Positions 33,073 to 44,387 of a stretch of DNA of 64,000 nucleotides are shown one piece after another (the stretch's first letter is position 1; each line of letters opens with the position of its first letter). A model generated the notes under the pieces. It did no database searches. It had not been told where the DNA came from and was given only the letters and a program-made list of their open reading frames with translations. Source of the stretch: Zeus faber (lineage: Eukaryota; Chordata; Actinopteri; Zeiformes; Zeidae); NCBI GenBank assembly GCA_960531495.1, contig OY482859.1, forward strand, positions 31,265,481-31,329,480. Direction: 5' to 3'. The translations under genes were made by a program, and so were the position numbers.

Positions 33073-36000
33073 TTGCCTTGTGGTCGTCTTTGTGGCAGCA
33101 TGGAACAGTCACGAGCCCAGTGTCCTGTGGGTTTGGACCTCCTCGATCCTGACTTCTGCCGGATGTTAGCTAGCATTCAACCGGTGGAAATATCATGGCC
33201 CCCACATCTCCGCCTCCCCTTTCTCGGAGTCTATCATTCCAGTCCCAGTGCCGCCGGCCGCCTCTCCCGAGGTCCAGCCCATTCCAATCCGCGACCCGTC
33301 GGACGCTATTGACGAGGTCTAGCCCATTCAAGTCCCCAAGTCGGCGGCCGACCTCGGGATAGCCGGCCGACTCCCCATGTCATCGCTTGCCTCTCCCGAG
33401 GTCCAGCCCATCCCAGTCCCCAAGTTGTCGGCCACCTCTATCAAAGGTCCAGACTGTTCCAATCCCCGAGCCGTCGGCCGCTTCTCCCGAGGTCCAGACC
33501 CGTTCCAGTACACGAGCCGTCGGCCACCTCTCGGAGGTCCAGCCCGTTCCAGTCCTGGAGCTGTCGGCCACCTCTCCCGAGGTCCGGCCCGTTCCATTCC
33601 CCGAGCCGTCGGCCACCTCTCCCAAGGTGCAGCCCATTCCATTCCCCGAGCCACTGGCCGCCCCTCCCGAGGGCCAGCCTGTTGCAGTCCCCGAGCCGTC
33701 GGCCGATTCTCCTGAGATCCAGCCCGTTCCAGTCCCTGAGCCATCATCAGCCTCTCCCGAGGTCCAGCCCATCCCAGTCCCCAAGTTGTCGGCCGCCTCT
33801 CCCAAGGTCCAGCCCATTCCAATCCCCGAGCCACCGGCCGCTTCTCCCGAGGTCCAGACCGTTCCATTCCCCGAGCTGTCAGGCACCTCTCCCAAGGTGA
33901 CGCCCGTTCATTTCCCTGAGCTGTTGGCCGCCCCTCCCGAGGTCCAGCCTGATCCAGTCCCCGAACAGTCAGTCGATTCTCTTGAGGTCCAGCCCGTTCC
34001 AATCCCAGAGCCATCAGCAACCTCTCCTGAGGTCCAGCCCGTCCCAGTCCCCAAGTTGTCGGCCGCCTCTACCAAGGTCCAGACTGTTCCAATCCCCGAG
34101 CCGTCGGTCGCTCCTCCCGAGGTCCAGACCGTTCCAGTACCAGAGCTGTCGGCCGCCTCTCCGGAGGTCCAGCCCGTTCCAGTCCTTGAGCTGTCGGTAC
34201 CTCTACCGAGGTCCAGCCTGTTCCATTCCCCGAGCAGTTGGTCGATTCTCTTGGGTCCAGCCCGTGCCGATCCCCGAGCCATCAGCAACCTCTCCCGAGG
34301 TCCAGCCCATCCCAGTCCCCAAGTTGTCGGACGCCTCTCCTAAGGTCCAGCCCGTTCAAATCCCAGAGCCGTCGGTCGCTCCTCCCGAGGTCCAGACCGT
34401 TCCTGTACCAGAGCTGTCGGCCGCCTCTCCGGAGGTCCAGCCCGTTCCAGTCCTTGAGCTGTCGGTCACCTCTACCGAGGTCCAGCCTGATCCAGTCCCC
34501 GAAAAGTCAGTCGATTCTCTTGAGGTCCAGCCCGTTCCAATCCCGGAGCCATCAGCAACCTCTCCTGAGGTCCAGCCCGTCCCAGTCCCCAAGTTGTCGG
34601 CCGCCTCTACCAAGGTCCAGACTGTTCCAATCCCCGAGCCGTCGGTCGCTCCTCCCGAGGTCCAGACCGTTCCAGTACCAGAGCTGTCGGCCACCTCTCC
34701 GGAGGTCCAGCCCGTTCCAGTCCTTGAGCTGTCGGTACCTCTACCGAGGTCCAGCCTGTTCCATTCCCCAAGCAGTCGGTCGATTCTCTTGAGGTCCAGC
34801 CCGTGCCGATCCCTGAGCCATCAGCAACCTCTCCCGAGGTCCAGCCCATCCCAGTCCCCAAGTTGTCGGACGCCTCTCCTAAGGTCCAGCCCGTTCCAAT
34901 CCCAGAGCCGTCGGTCGCTCCTCCCGAGGTCCAGACCGTTCCTGTACCAGAGCTGTCGGCCGCCCCTCCGGAGGTCCAGCCCGTTCCAGTCCTTGAGCTG
35001 CCGGTCACCTCTACCGAGGTCCAGCCTGTTCCATTCCCCGAGCCGCCAGCCGCTTCTCCCGAGGTCCAGTCCGTTCCACTCCCCGAGCCGTCGGCCGCCT
35101 CTCTGGAGGTCCAGCCCGTTCCATTCCCCAAGCTGTCAGCCACCTCTCCCAAGGTGCAGCCCATTCCTTTCCCTGAGCCTTTGGCCGCCCCTCCTGAATT
35201 CCAGCCTGTTCCAGTCCTCGAACAGTCAGTCGATTCTCTTGAGGTCCAGCCCCGAGCCATCAGCAACCTCTCCTGAGGTCCAGCCCGTCCCAGTCCCCAA
35301 GTTGTTCGCCGCCTCTCCCAAGGTCCTGCCCGTTCCAATCCCAGAGCCGTCGGTCGCTCCCCTTGAGCTCCAGACCGTTCCAGTACAAGAGCTGTCGGCC
35401 GCCTCTCCGGAGGTCCAGCCCGTTCCAATCCTCGAGCTGTCGGCCACCTCTCCCGAGGTCCAGCCCATTCCATTCCCCGAGCCGTCGGCCACCTCTCCCA
35501 AGGTGCAGCCCATTCCATTCCCCGAGCCACTGGCCGCCCCTCCCGAGGTCCAGCCTGTTCCAGCCCCGAGCCATCAGCAACCTCTCCTGAGGTCCAGCCC
35601 GTCCCACTCCCCAAGTTGTCGGCCGCCTCTCCCAAGGTCCAGCCCGTTCCAATCCCAGAGCCGTCGGTCGCTCCCCTTGAGCTCCAGACTGTTCCAGTAC
35701 CAGAGCTGTCGGCTGCCTCTCTGGAGGTCCAGCCCGTTCCAATCCTCGAGCTGTCGGCCACCTCTCCCGAGGTCCAGCCCATTCCATTCCCCGAGCCGTC
35801 GGCCACCTCTCCCAAGGTGCAGCCCATTCCATTCCCCGAGCCACTGGCCGCCCCTCCCGAGGTCCAGCCTGTTCCAGTCCCTGAGCCATCGGCCGATTCT
35901 CCCAGGGTCCAGCCAGTTCTAGTCCCCGAGCCGTCAGCAGCCTCTCCGGAGGTCCAGCCCGTTCCTTTCCCTGAGACGTTGGCTGCCCCTCCCTGTTCCA

Positions 36001-37549
36001 GTCCTCAAACAGTCAGTCGATTCTCTTGAGGTCCAGCCCGTTCCAATCCCCGAGCCATCAGCAACCTCTCCTGAGGTCCAGCCCGTCCCAGTCCCCAAGT
36101 TGTCGGCCGCCTCTCCCAAGGTCCAGCCCGTTCCAATCCCAGAGCCGTCGGTCGCTCCCCCGAGCTCCAGACCGTTCCAGTACCAGAGCTGTCGGACGCC
36201 TCTCTGGAGGTACAGCCCGTTCCAATCCTCGAGCTGTCGGCCACCTCTCCTGAGGTCCAGCCCATTCCATTCCCCGAGCCGTCGGCCACCTCTCCCAAGG
36301 TGCAGCCCATTCCATTCCCTGAGCCACTGGCCGCCCCTCCCGAGGTCCAGCCTGTTCCAGTCCCCGAGCCATCGGCCGATTCTCCTGAGGTCCAGCCCGT
36401 TCCAGTTCCCGAGCCATCATCAGCCTCTCCTGAGGTCCAGCCCGTCCCAGTCCCCAAGTTGTCGGCCGCCTCTCCCAAGGTCCAGACCGTTCCAGCACCA
36501 GAGCTGTCGGTCACCTCTACCGAGGTCCAGCCCGTTCCATTCCCCGAGCTGTCAGCCACCTCTCCCAAGGTGCAGCCCGTTCCATTCCCCGAGCCGTCGG
36601 TCGCTCCTCCCGAGGTCCAGACGATTCCAGTATCAGAGCTGTCGGCCGCCTCTCCGGAGGTCCAGCCCGTTCCAGTCCTTGAGCTTTCGGTCACCTCTAC
36701 CGAGGTCCAGCCTGTTCCATTCCCCGAGCAGTCGGTCGATTCTCTTGAGGTCCAGCCCGTTCCAATCGCCGAGCCATCAGCAACCTCTCCCGAGGTCCAG
36801 CCCATCCCAGCCCCCAAGTTGTCGGACGCCTCCCCGGAGGTCCAGCCCGTTCCAGTCCTTGAGCTGTCGGTCACCTATACCGAGGTCCAGCCGTTCCATT
36901 CCCCGAGCAGTCGACCACCTCTCCCAAGGTGCAGCCCATTCCATTCCCTGAGCCGTTGGCCGCCCCTCCCGAGGTCCAGCCTGTTCCAGTCCCCGAACAG
37001 TGGGTTGATTCTCTTGAGGTCCAGCCCATTCCAGTTCCTGAGCCATCAGCAACCTCTCTCGAGGTCCAGCCAGTCCCAGTCCCTAAGTTGTCAGCCACCT
37101 CTCCCAAGGTGCAGCCCGTTCCCTTCCCAGAGCGGTTGGCCGCCCCTCCTGAGGTCCAGCCTGTTCCAGTCCCCGAGCCGTCGGCCGATTCTCCCAAGGT
37201 CCAGCCAGTTCCAGTCCCCGAGCTGTCAGCAGCCTCTCCCGAGGTCCAGCCCGTTCCAGTCCCCGAGCCGTTGGCCGCCCCTCCCGAGGTGCAGTCCATT
37301 CCATTCCCCAAGCCGTCGGCGGCCTCTCCCGAGGTCCAGCCCGTTCCAGTCCCTGAGCCGTCGGCCGCCTCTCCCGAGGTCAAGCCCATTCCAGTCACCC
37401 AGCCGTTGGCTGCCTCTCCTGAGGTCCAGCCTGTTCCAGTCCCCGAGCGGTTTCCCACCTCTCCCGAGGTTAGGCCCGTCCCAGTCCTCCAGCCGTCGAA
37501 TTCTTGGTTCCTGATTCGGTCCGCCGGCTTCTCTGCTCCTGGTTCCTGA
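33073..37549 (+). pseudogene. Proline-rich repeat protein gene or pseudogene (array 2)
   Basis: A possible start is ATG at 33073 or 33100, giving an acidic segment QSRAQCPVGLDLLDPDF. After a frame change the repeat frame PVPVPEPSAASPEVQ takes over and continues with frameshifts to a stop at 37547-37549 (C-terminal SNSWFLIRSAGF). The longest pieces in the PVPV frame are 33387-34343 and 36929-37549; 33982-35922 is the alternative PPLPRSSPFQSPS frame. No signal peptide, membrane segment or named domain is seen. An ATTAAA poly(A) signal lies at 37756-37761 with a GT-rich stretch 25 bp later. A gag-like or mucin-like origin is conceivable but unproven. Confidence 0.35.
33213..37500 (+). repeat. 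Proline-rich tandem array 2 (45-bp unit)
   Basis: About 4.3 kb of a 45-bp, 15-codon unit translating as PVPVPEPSAASPEVQ, with variants ending KVQ and middles such as KLSAASP or EQSVDSLE. It is GC- and CpG-rich, unlike array 1. Longer blocks are themselves duplicated: 33967 onward recurs at 34505 onward (offset 538 bp), including the same 1-bp deletion (GTCGGTACCTCTAC at about 34194 and 34732). Confidence 0.9.
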
Positions 37550-37790
37550 TTATTGATTCTCTGCCAGCCCCTCGGCCCCAATTCCCTGCCGACCCCTGGC
37601 CGTTGATTCCTTGCTAGCTCCTGGGTCCTGATTCCCTGCCGGTTCCTGGTTCATGAGTCCCTGTCTGTTTGTGAGTCCCTGCCTTCCCGGTCACGAGTCC
37701 CTGCCTGTCCTGATACGCCTTCTGTTGCCTGTTCCTGATTGCTGTCTGTCTACACATTAAACCCCTGTACAAACTCCTAAAAATGTGTGT
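37497..37790 (+). repeat. Tail repeat, copy A, with poly(A) signal
   Basis: Follows array 2 and recurs as copy B at 37993-38281. It is made of CCTGATTCCCTGCCGG-like sub-repeats, then TACACATTAAACCCCTGTAC with ATTAAA (37756-37761) and a GTGTGT stretch, the usual layout of a polyadenylation site. Confidence 0.8.
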
Positions 37791-37992
37791 CCAGCGTTTG
37801 GTTTTACTTGACCTCATCCCAAACAACTTTATTACAATAGAACTCAAGTTAAACATAGTCGTCACAATATTTCCAGGTTTCTTCTAAACCAACACTTCGG
37901 ATCTTTCCATGTGTTGCGTGTGTGTTGCGTATGTGTTGTCGCATGTGTTAGCGTTAATGTTCCAGCATGTTTCCCTGTGTGTGTGCCCCAAA
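37791..37992. other. Spacer between the tail repeats
   Basis: About 200 bp with GTGTTGCGT-type words; no coding signal. Confidence 0.5.
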
Positions 37993-38281
37993 TTCTCGGT
38001 TGCTGATTCTCTGCCGGCTTCTCTGCTCCTGGTTCCTGATTCCTGATTCCCTGCTGGCCCCCAGGCCTAAATTCCCTGCCGGCGCCTGGCCCTCGATTCC
38101 CTGCCAGCTCCTGGGCCCTGATTTCCTGCCGGTTCCTGGTTCATGAGACCCTGTCTGTTTGTGAGTCCCTGCCTTCACGGTCACGAGTCCCTGCCTCTCC
38201 TGATCCCCCTTCTGTTGCCTATTCCTGATTCCCATCTGTCTACACATTAAACCCATGTACAAACTCCTAAAATCGTGTGTG
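37993..38281 (+). repeat. Tail repeat, copy B
   Basis: Collinear with copy A and includes the same TACACATTAAACCC word and the CTCCTAAAA...GTGTGT end. A segmental duplication of the array's 3' flank or a pair of short terminal repeats are both possible. Confidence 0.8.
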
Positions 38282-38450
38282 TTGTGAAAGAAATTATTCT
38301 GCAATGATCGGTGAGGTTAACCTGCCCGCTACAAGAAAACAAAACTGAGAATATTCAACATTATTTATTCTGCAGAATAAAGACAAAATTTCAGTACTGC
38401 TCCAAAGCAGTGTTCAGACCAGTCTAATCTTATTTCTGATAAAGAGGGCT

Positions 38451-38918
38451 TTATACAACAACAGAGGATGTGGCTTGGGTCAGAAGTAATTTACAGTTGT
38501 GTACCTCAACTGTCTCCCTGGATGTTACATCAAACAGTGCATTCACAGGAACTTGTAAATAACCTGGCAGACGCAGATTAGAATCCCTTTCAATGCACCT
38601 CCAGGCTCCCCTGTGGTTATTCTTCATCTCCTTACAAGGTAAACAGGGACAAATGTGATCTGGTTCTTCCATGTTTGAATTGATATTGTAGAGAGAAAGA
38701 ACATTTCTTTTTACATAAAGTTGTGGGGTTCCTGGGAAAACAGAGACAATGTTTTTAAAACTATCCCTCGGGAGGTAGAGGCCTTTGTCCTCATTCAATA
38801 TAAATGATCGTAAGCATTTTTCTCTCACATTTCCTCCTTTTGTTCCTACTGGACACAGACACACCTTAAGGAAAAATGCGATAATGCTAAAATTCCATAT
38901 AATGTAAATTGGATACAA
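38451..38918 (-). CDS. Unassigned 155-codon ORF
   Basis: Minus-strand frame with a hydrophobic N-terminus (YIIWNFSIIAFFLKVCL, signal- or anchor-like), then a cysteine-containing region with ICPCLPCKE and SVFPGTPQLYVKRNVL. It lies 460 bp downstream of the Env TM fragment at 39377 on the same strand. I do not recognise a family. It may be a chance ORF, a virus-derived accessory frame or an exon. Confidence 0.25.
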   Translation of the reverse strand: MYPIYIIWNFSIIAFFLKVCLCPVGTKGGNVREKCLRSFILNEDKGLYLPRDSFKNIVSVFPGTPQLYVKRNVLSLYNINSNMEEPDHICPCLPCKEMKNNHRGAWRCIERDSNLRLPGYLQVPVNALFDVTSRETVEVHNCKLLLTQATSSVVV

Positions 38919-39376
38919 TACAATGATACTTCTTATATCTTATCATTCAATTCTATCTTATTTGAATCTACTGGGAAAATCCACATTTAATACTAAATTG
39001 AATTAAATGAACTCATAACCAAATTCCAGATATAATTCAAGGATATCTCCACCTCAAATTGGCTAAACCTCACTTCTCACATTTGGCTGGAGAAAAGTAA
39101 AAGACCAGTAAGGGTTATCTACTATACTATGACAACGCACAGGACATATGTGGCCATTTTACAATTCTAACTAGAAAACACACAAAAAAAAAAATAATCA
39201 TGAATCACATAATGAAATAAACAAAACAAACAAAGAGATTCCACTAATACATAATGCTATCCAGATCAATCAATGGTTATCACTTAATAATGACAACAGC
39301 AAAATGCATTGTGCACATAATGACTAACACATCCTATAAGTAAGGATAAACATAATTAGAGAAACATCTCCATATA

Positions 39377-39807
39377 TCAGCATCTCAGAGTCTCAACATC
39401 TCCGTCATCATAAGGTGGTTTCCAATCATCTAGTGGTATGGAGACAAACTGTCCCGTCGCCATATTAGTAATCATCTTACGAAAGATAGATACTATACAC
39501 GCTAGACAACAACATAGCATTAAACACATTATCACTACAGGTATCAATATTTCTATGACATAGAAATTCATGGCCCCAGTGCATTTCTTAGCCAAGCAAA
39601 TGGTTCGCAAGTGTTAGCTTGATCTTTCATTAAATCATCTCGTAACTCTTTCATAGCTTGTATGGCTAAAAACAAATTTCCTGATTCTTCATCATTGGCA
39701 GGAATGTATGTACAGCATGACTCACCTATCATAGCACATACACCTCCTTGAGCAGCACTCATTATGTCTAGTACCATACGATTCTGGAGAACCATTAAAC
39801 GGATCAA
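39377..39807 (-). pseudogene. Retroviral Env TM subunit (second ERV)
   Basis: Minus-strand frame 39807-39568 has an immunosuppressive-domain-like LQNRMVLDIM followed by CAMIGESCC, a CX6CC motif. After one frame change (overlapping frame 39610-39377) come a hydrophobic membrane span (MNFYVIEILIPVVIMCLMLC) and a cytoplasmic tail. The surface subunit is essentially missing, since only about 400 bp separate it from integrase. This type of TM is found in gamma-type fish ERVs. A single frame change is the main defect in the visible part. Confidence 0.8.
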
Positions 39808-40201
39808 AGTTAATTCTTGTTTCTAGCTTCTTCTGCTAGGATAGTTGTATTAATGAACAGTAACAACTTATAATGTATGATATTTAGGCACTTAAAAGCT
39901 GTAGATATACCGACGGGCGCTAATGTAGACGTAAAAAAAAAATTCTGCTCCACCTACAATACTATACTCAGCTGGAACCGATGTCACGGACATATATGTT
40001 CCTGATCATCTTACACGCACATTTTGATGGGTCTTGGTCAGATTATACATGTAAATTGGCATAGAAAGAAAGATGATCACACAGGCGTGTCCAATCTTTT
40101 CCTGTTGATGAGGCGTCATCCTTTAAAGTTGAAATACTGTAGTGGCCTATCCTCTTCACGGGACAGAAGTTACTAGCACAAATCTCGCAAGGATCGTGAT
40201 C

Positions 40202-40492
40202 TCAGTTCACGTCCGATGATTCTCCGTTGTTGTCGTTTATCTGGTCCTCTGGAAGGTTGCAGACTTTCTTGCAATGGGATGCGTGTACACACATTGGTCG
40301 TTCTGCCACCTTAACTGCCACTGCAGTGGTGAGGAGGATCTGGAACGGTCCCAGGAATCTGAAGTTCCTGCTTTTCCTCCGGCAGTCGCTACCTAGGTAT
40401 CTGGTCGGAGGTGGTGTAGTGGTCCTTCGAGTGGGATGGGTAGGGCTGCTTTGACCAGGGCACATAGACTTAAAGACCTTGGTGAGAGACAC
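40202..40492 (-). pseudogene. Retroviral integrase C-terminal domain (second ERV)
   Basis: The minus-strand frame includes RNFRFLGPFQILLTTAVAVKV and ASHCKKV, the SH3-like C-terminal domain of gamma-type integrase, immediately upstream of Env as in a normal provirus. The rest of pol is not recognisable to the right. Confidence 0.75.
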
Positions 40493-43400
40493 ATTTTTAC
40501 AACATTGTTTGGTCTAGGTCCATGAATATAAAATAGGGTAGGTGGAATAATTCTATAATTTCCCAATCAGTTTTGTTGAATAACCGACTACAGACTCAGC
40601 ACAAAAGTTTATGTATGCACCATAGTGTAACAACAATAATATTATCATAATGTCTAATATGTAGGAGACAATATCCATAGAATCTCGAGCTACAAAAGAA
40701 CCAACAGTGTGTAAATTATGCTTATCAAATTAACGCTTTTCAAATTTTCCTAGAACGCATTTCTTGAATGTTGCCTGAACATAATCCCATCGACACAATC
40801 CATTAATAAAGTAAATCTAACAATGATGAATACTAAACTGGACAATGTGATCACTACTGGTTTATGTGACGTATTTCATATGTGGCTTTTGTTGACAGAA
40901 GACAGACTTAACCGCATTGGTCTCCTGGTCAGCAATTCATGCTGACCATGGTCCTGTCGCACCATGTGATCGTCCTCGCATTCCCGTCATCACTAATAAC
41001 AGTAACGAAAACTCAGTAGAGCTTACCTTTACTGGGATTCCATTCTGAAAAACATGTAAATTATCACCAAACAATATTTTAATCATGACAAAGCGTCAGC
41101 TTGATAAGTCCATCATGAGGTTCCTGCATTGTTCTAAGCACAATCATTATGTTTACTTAATTCTCTAACTATATCCCTCCTTTTTGACAAATGGTACCTA
41201 CCATATGTCAAACAAGTAAAATAATGAAAAAACTTGTGGGAAAGATACAGCTCAGTACATACTGTACCAAGCGGCTCTGCCACTCCAATAATTTAGTGCA
41301 GGATACCTTTGAGTAGAGGAAAAAACAAAGTTAGTGAGCCTGTGTCCTCATCCGTGGAGGAGACAACCATCATTAGACAGAGCGAAAATTGGGTACGACG
41401 GCTTTGTTGGCTGCATTGGCTCCAACATTTCCTGTAGAGATGGGGTCAAGTACATTAATGTAAACAACACAAATAGGAAGATCAAAATGGGGGGGTTATG
41501 ACATCACAACGTTAAAAATATGCTCTGTATGTCTCATCAAACAGCTACACCACACCCTATCACACTTGTCTGTACATATTCATGCAATCAAAATAAAAAC
41601 AAAAAACAGTTTACCACAGATAGAAACACAAACAACGGTTGTACAAATATAGACACTGTTTTATACAAAAACAGATGACAGACAAACAAACCAAACAAAA
41701 ACCCACCTTTTGTTGTACTCGTGAGTTTAAATCATTGTTGTTGAACTTTTCAAGAACTTCAGTAGCAAGATCTCGGCGGGGCGAAGCCACAACGCCTATC
41801 GCTGTCAAGCAATCATGCGAATCTCCATAAGAGTGAAGAAGAGAAGTTGGAGTAAGCAAAGTGAAAGTTGCACATGTTGATGATGGAGAGGTGATGTCTA
41901 ACAGAAACAAACTGGTTTGCTTCGTAGCAAGATAAAGGCTACAGCATGTAATCAACCCAATGGCCCGTCATCGAGTTTCTGAGCATAGTATGCCATTTCC
42001 ATAAGATTGCAACAACACAGCGAACATAAAACCATCTCCCTAAAATGATTCAGCAAATCCAACATGGAGCTTGTGCAAAAAACTTGTTCGATAAGCAACA
42101 AAAGGATGTACCGTGTAATGGCTTGGCAAGCATTGCCTCATTCCATGATCCAAAAACAATTACCACAACAGCCAAGAGAAGCCATGCCAGGGTGCGACCC
42201 CGCCGGCTGGAGTTCTAAGGGAAAAAAAAGAAACTGTAAACATCTTGTTCTATGTATTTTAGGAATTCCTGTGTATCAACGACACAAGCAGATCAATAAA
42301 CTACAATATTCTAATGAGTGTGCTTATTTACCTTTTTTAAACAAATATATATGTATAATGACAATAACATAGCCAGCATTCAAATTGAGACCATCTAAAA
42401 CCTAGAAGGGCTATTAATAACATACTTGTCAATCAATGAAGCAATCACTTCTGTCTAAAATCTGTGCCTAATTCTGTTTCTACTTAATAATTGAATTTAC
42501 AAACTATTAAAAACCTTTTCCTAAAATTTTAGAAAATTATTTAATTTAAATTTAGAAATATTCTAACTAGAATGTAGTTTTTCTTAGAGAACATGAAATA
42601 ATCTGTGTACTATCAGTATTGACAGATTGATAAAACAATGGCTGAGAAAACACAGAATCTGTCCTTATGGTAATCACACAGATATCATTTCCAGTAGGAC
42701 TTCAGGTGGTCAGTCATTTCACAGGGCTCAGTTGGAGAAGAAATTCCAATTGCAGTCATTCAGTTTCATCTTGTCTGATACAGTACAACACTGTATCCAG
42801 TTCCAAAAGAGCACAGTTGATTAGGCTCCTCAATTGTGCACAACACCTTTTTCAATTGTGCGTTCGCTGTACCTGATCAGCTAGAGTCAACGCTTGGATT
42901 TGATTTTCCATAACAGAAGCCTTTTCGTTGTTGAGAAAATGTCCCAAGTTATTCAGCCCGACGTTGGCCAAACTGGATCTCGTATAGAAGGTTTTCACAG
43001 ACCCCGGAAATGCAGGAGTAGGCAAGTCTCTCAGCAGAATATCAGGCTTTTGGGCTTGTGTGAAAAAACCCTAAGGTGCTTAATGTATTGTTCTCATACA
43101 TTATCATAAGATGAAAGGAAAGGTATACCACTGTAAGAAGCAGTGTCATAGAGATAATCACTCCAGGGTGCTCTGACAACAGTCTCCCTGAGTGTTAACA
43201 CAGTAATCCTTAACTCAGCTTCTGAAGATTGTTTCAACAACTAGGCTAGACAACTAGAATGTCATTTTAAAATAAGAACTAATCAAGAATTATTCTGGTT
43301 CTATAATGCACAATGATGCTTTTCTCAATATGGGATATAGAGCTAAATTCAATCAAGGTCTCTCCATTTATTTACTTCATGCATATCATCTCAAAATAAT

Positions 43401-44387
43401 TCCAATTGAGCCTATTTAATAATCAAATTTGCAAATTATTTAAATACAAATAACATCAATAATTTACAAGGACCTTTGAATGATGGACATGTTATGGCCT
43501 TACTCATTTGTAGAGCAATTTTCTTTGATCTGATCTCTTTGACAGTCCTCCAAGTCTTCGCAATCAGACACAGTCACATCTACACTGGTCAAAACTGCAG
43601 TCAGTGGATTCCTGCTTAAAACTGCGGAAAGAAAACACTGAATAGATGGGTTGGTTAATTCATCAATATATAATTACAACTTTAATCGAATCACAAGATA
43701 TTTTCAAGTTTAAACTTAAAATTTTTGAATGTCCAAATTTAAAAAAACATCTAATTGGCCAACATATTTCACATTTATTTAAGTTTTTCAATTTTTAGTA
43801 AGCAGACGATTCACAATCCATTACCTCTCTTGTATACAAAACAAAGCAGTTATTCCTCTTTGATAAACACTTTGTTAAATTTTAAACTGCATATCAACAT
43901 CTACCTAATTCAATGTCAAATCGAGGTTACTATAGTAAGACAAAAATAAAAATTCATAGTATTAATAATGTTGTTCAATCAACTTAAACAATCACCAGCC
44001 TAACTGATTAAAACAAAAATAATCGGTAAGGATTCGAAACGTACAAACACAGTTGTATATCACACCAAAACTAACAATTCACTCATGCAAGATCATGATT
44101 TAATGTATAGTGTTTAATCTAAACTATTTAGTTATTTATCATATCCTTTGATTTAGAATTACCAATTTATTAATGCTTTTTGCCATTGTGCCAATTTGTT
44201 GCTGCTGTAACACTGCAGACTATCCCTCTGTGGGATAGATAAAGGATTATCTTATCTCAACCAGCAAATCACTTTGACACAAGAACACAAAAGGGAAAAA
44301 TAAAGTACATTTTTAAAAAGGAGAACTCTTTATAAACGAAAAAACTGATTCATTTCTGCTGCTACTATGCATATCTGATTCGTGATT
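40493..44387. other. AT-rich region without recognised genes
   Basis: Nearly 3.9 kb where a provirus would have pol, but no RT, RNase H or protease motif was seen on either strand. Short ORFs such as minus 41611-41955 and plus 42064-42372 have no recognisable features. It is either unrelated inserted DNA or extensively decayed sequence. Confidence 0.35.

Noticed and set aside
34607..35827. Long minus-strand ORFs (up to 406 codons, WTSGEVADGSGTGTG type) across array 2
   Set aside because: They are antisense readings of a stop-free 45-bp unit; several frames are open, no start context or unique sequence supports them, and the only poly(A) signal seen is on the plus strand.
38365..38380. 16-bp perfect palindrome TTATTCTGCAGAATAA
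   Set aside because: Short and AT-rich, likely by chance; no repeat or regulatory context seen.
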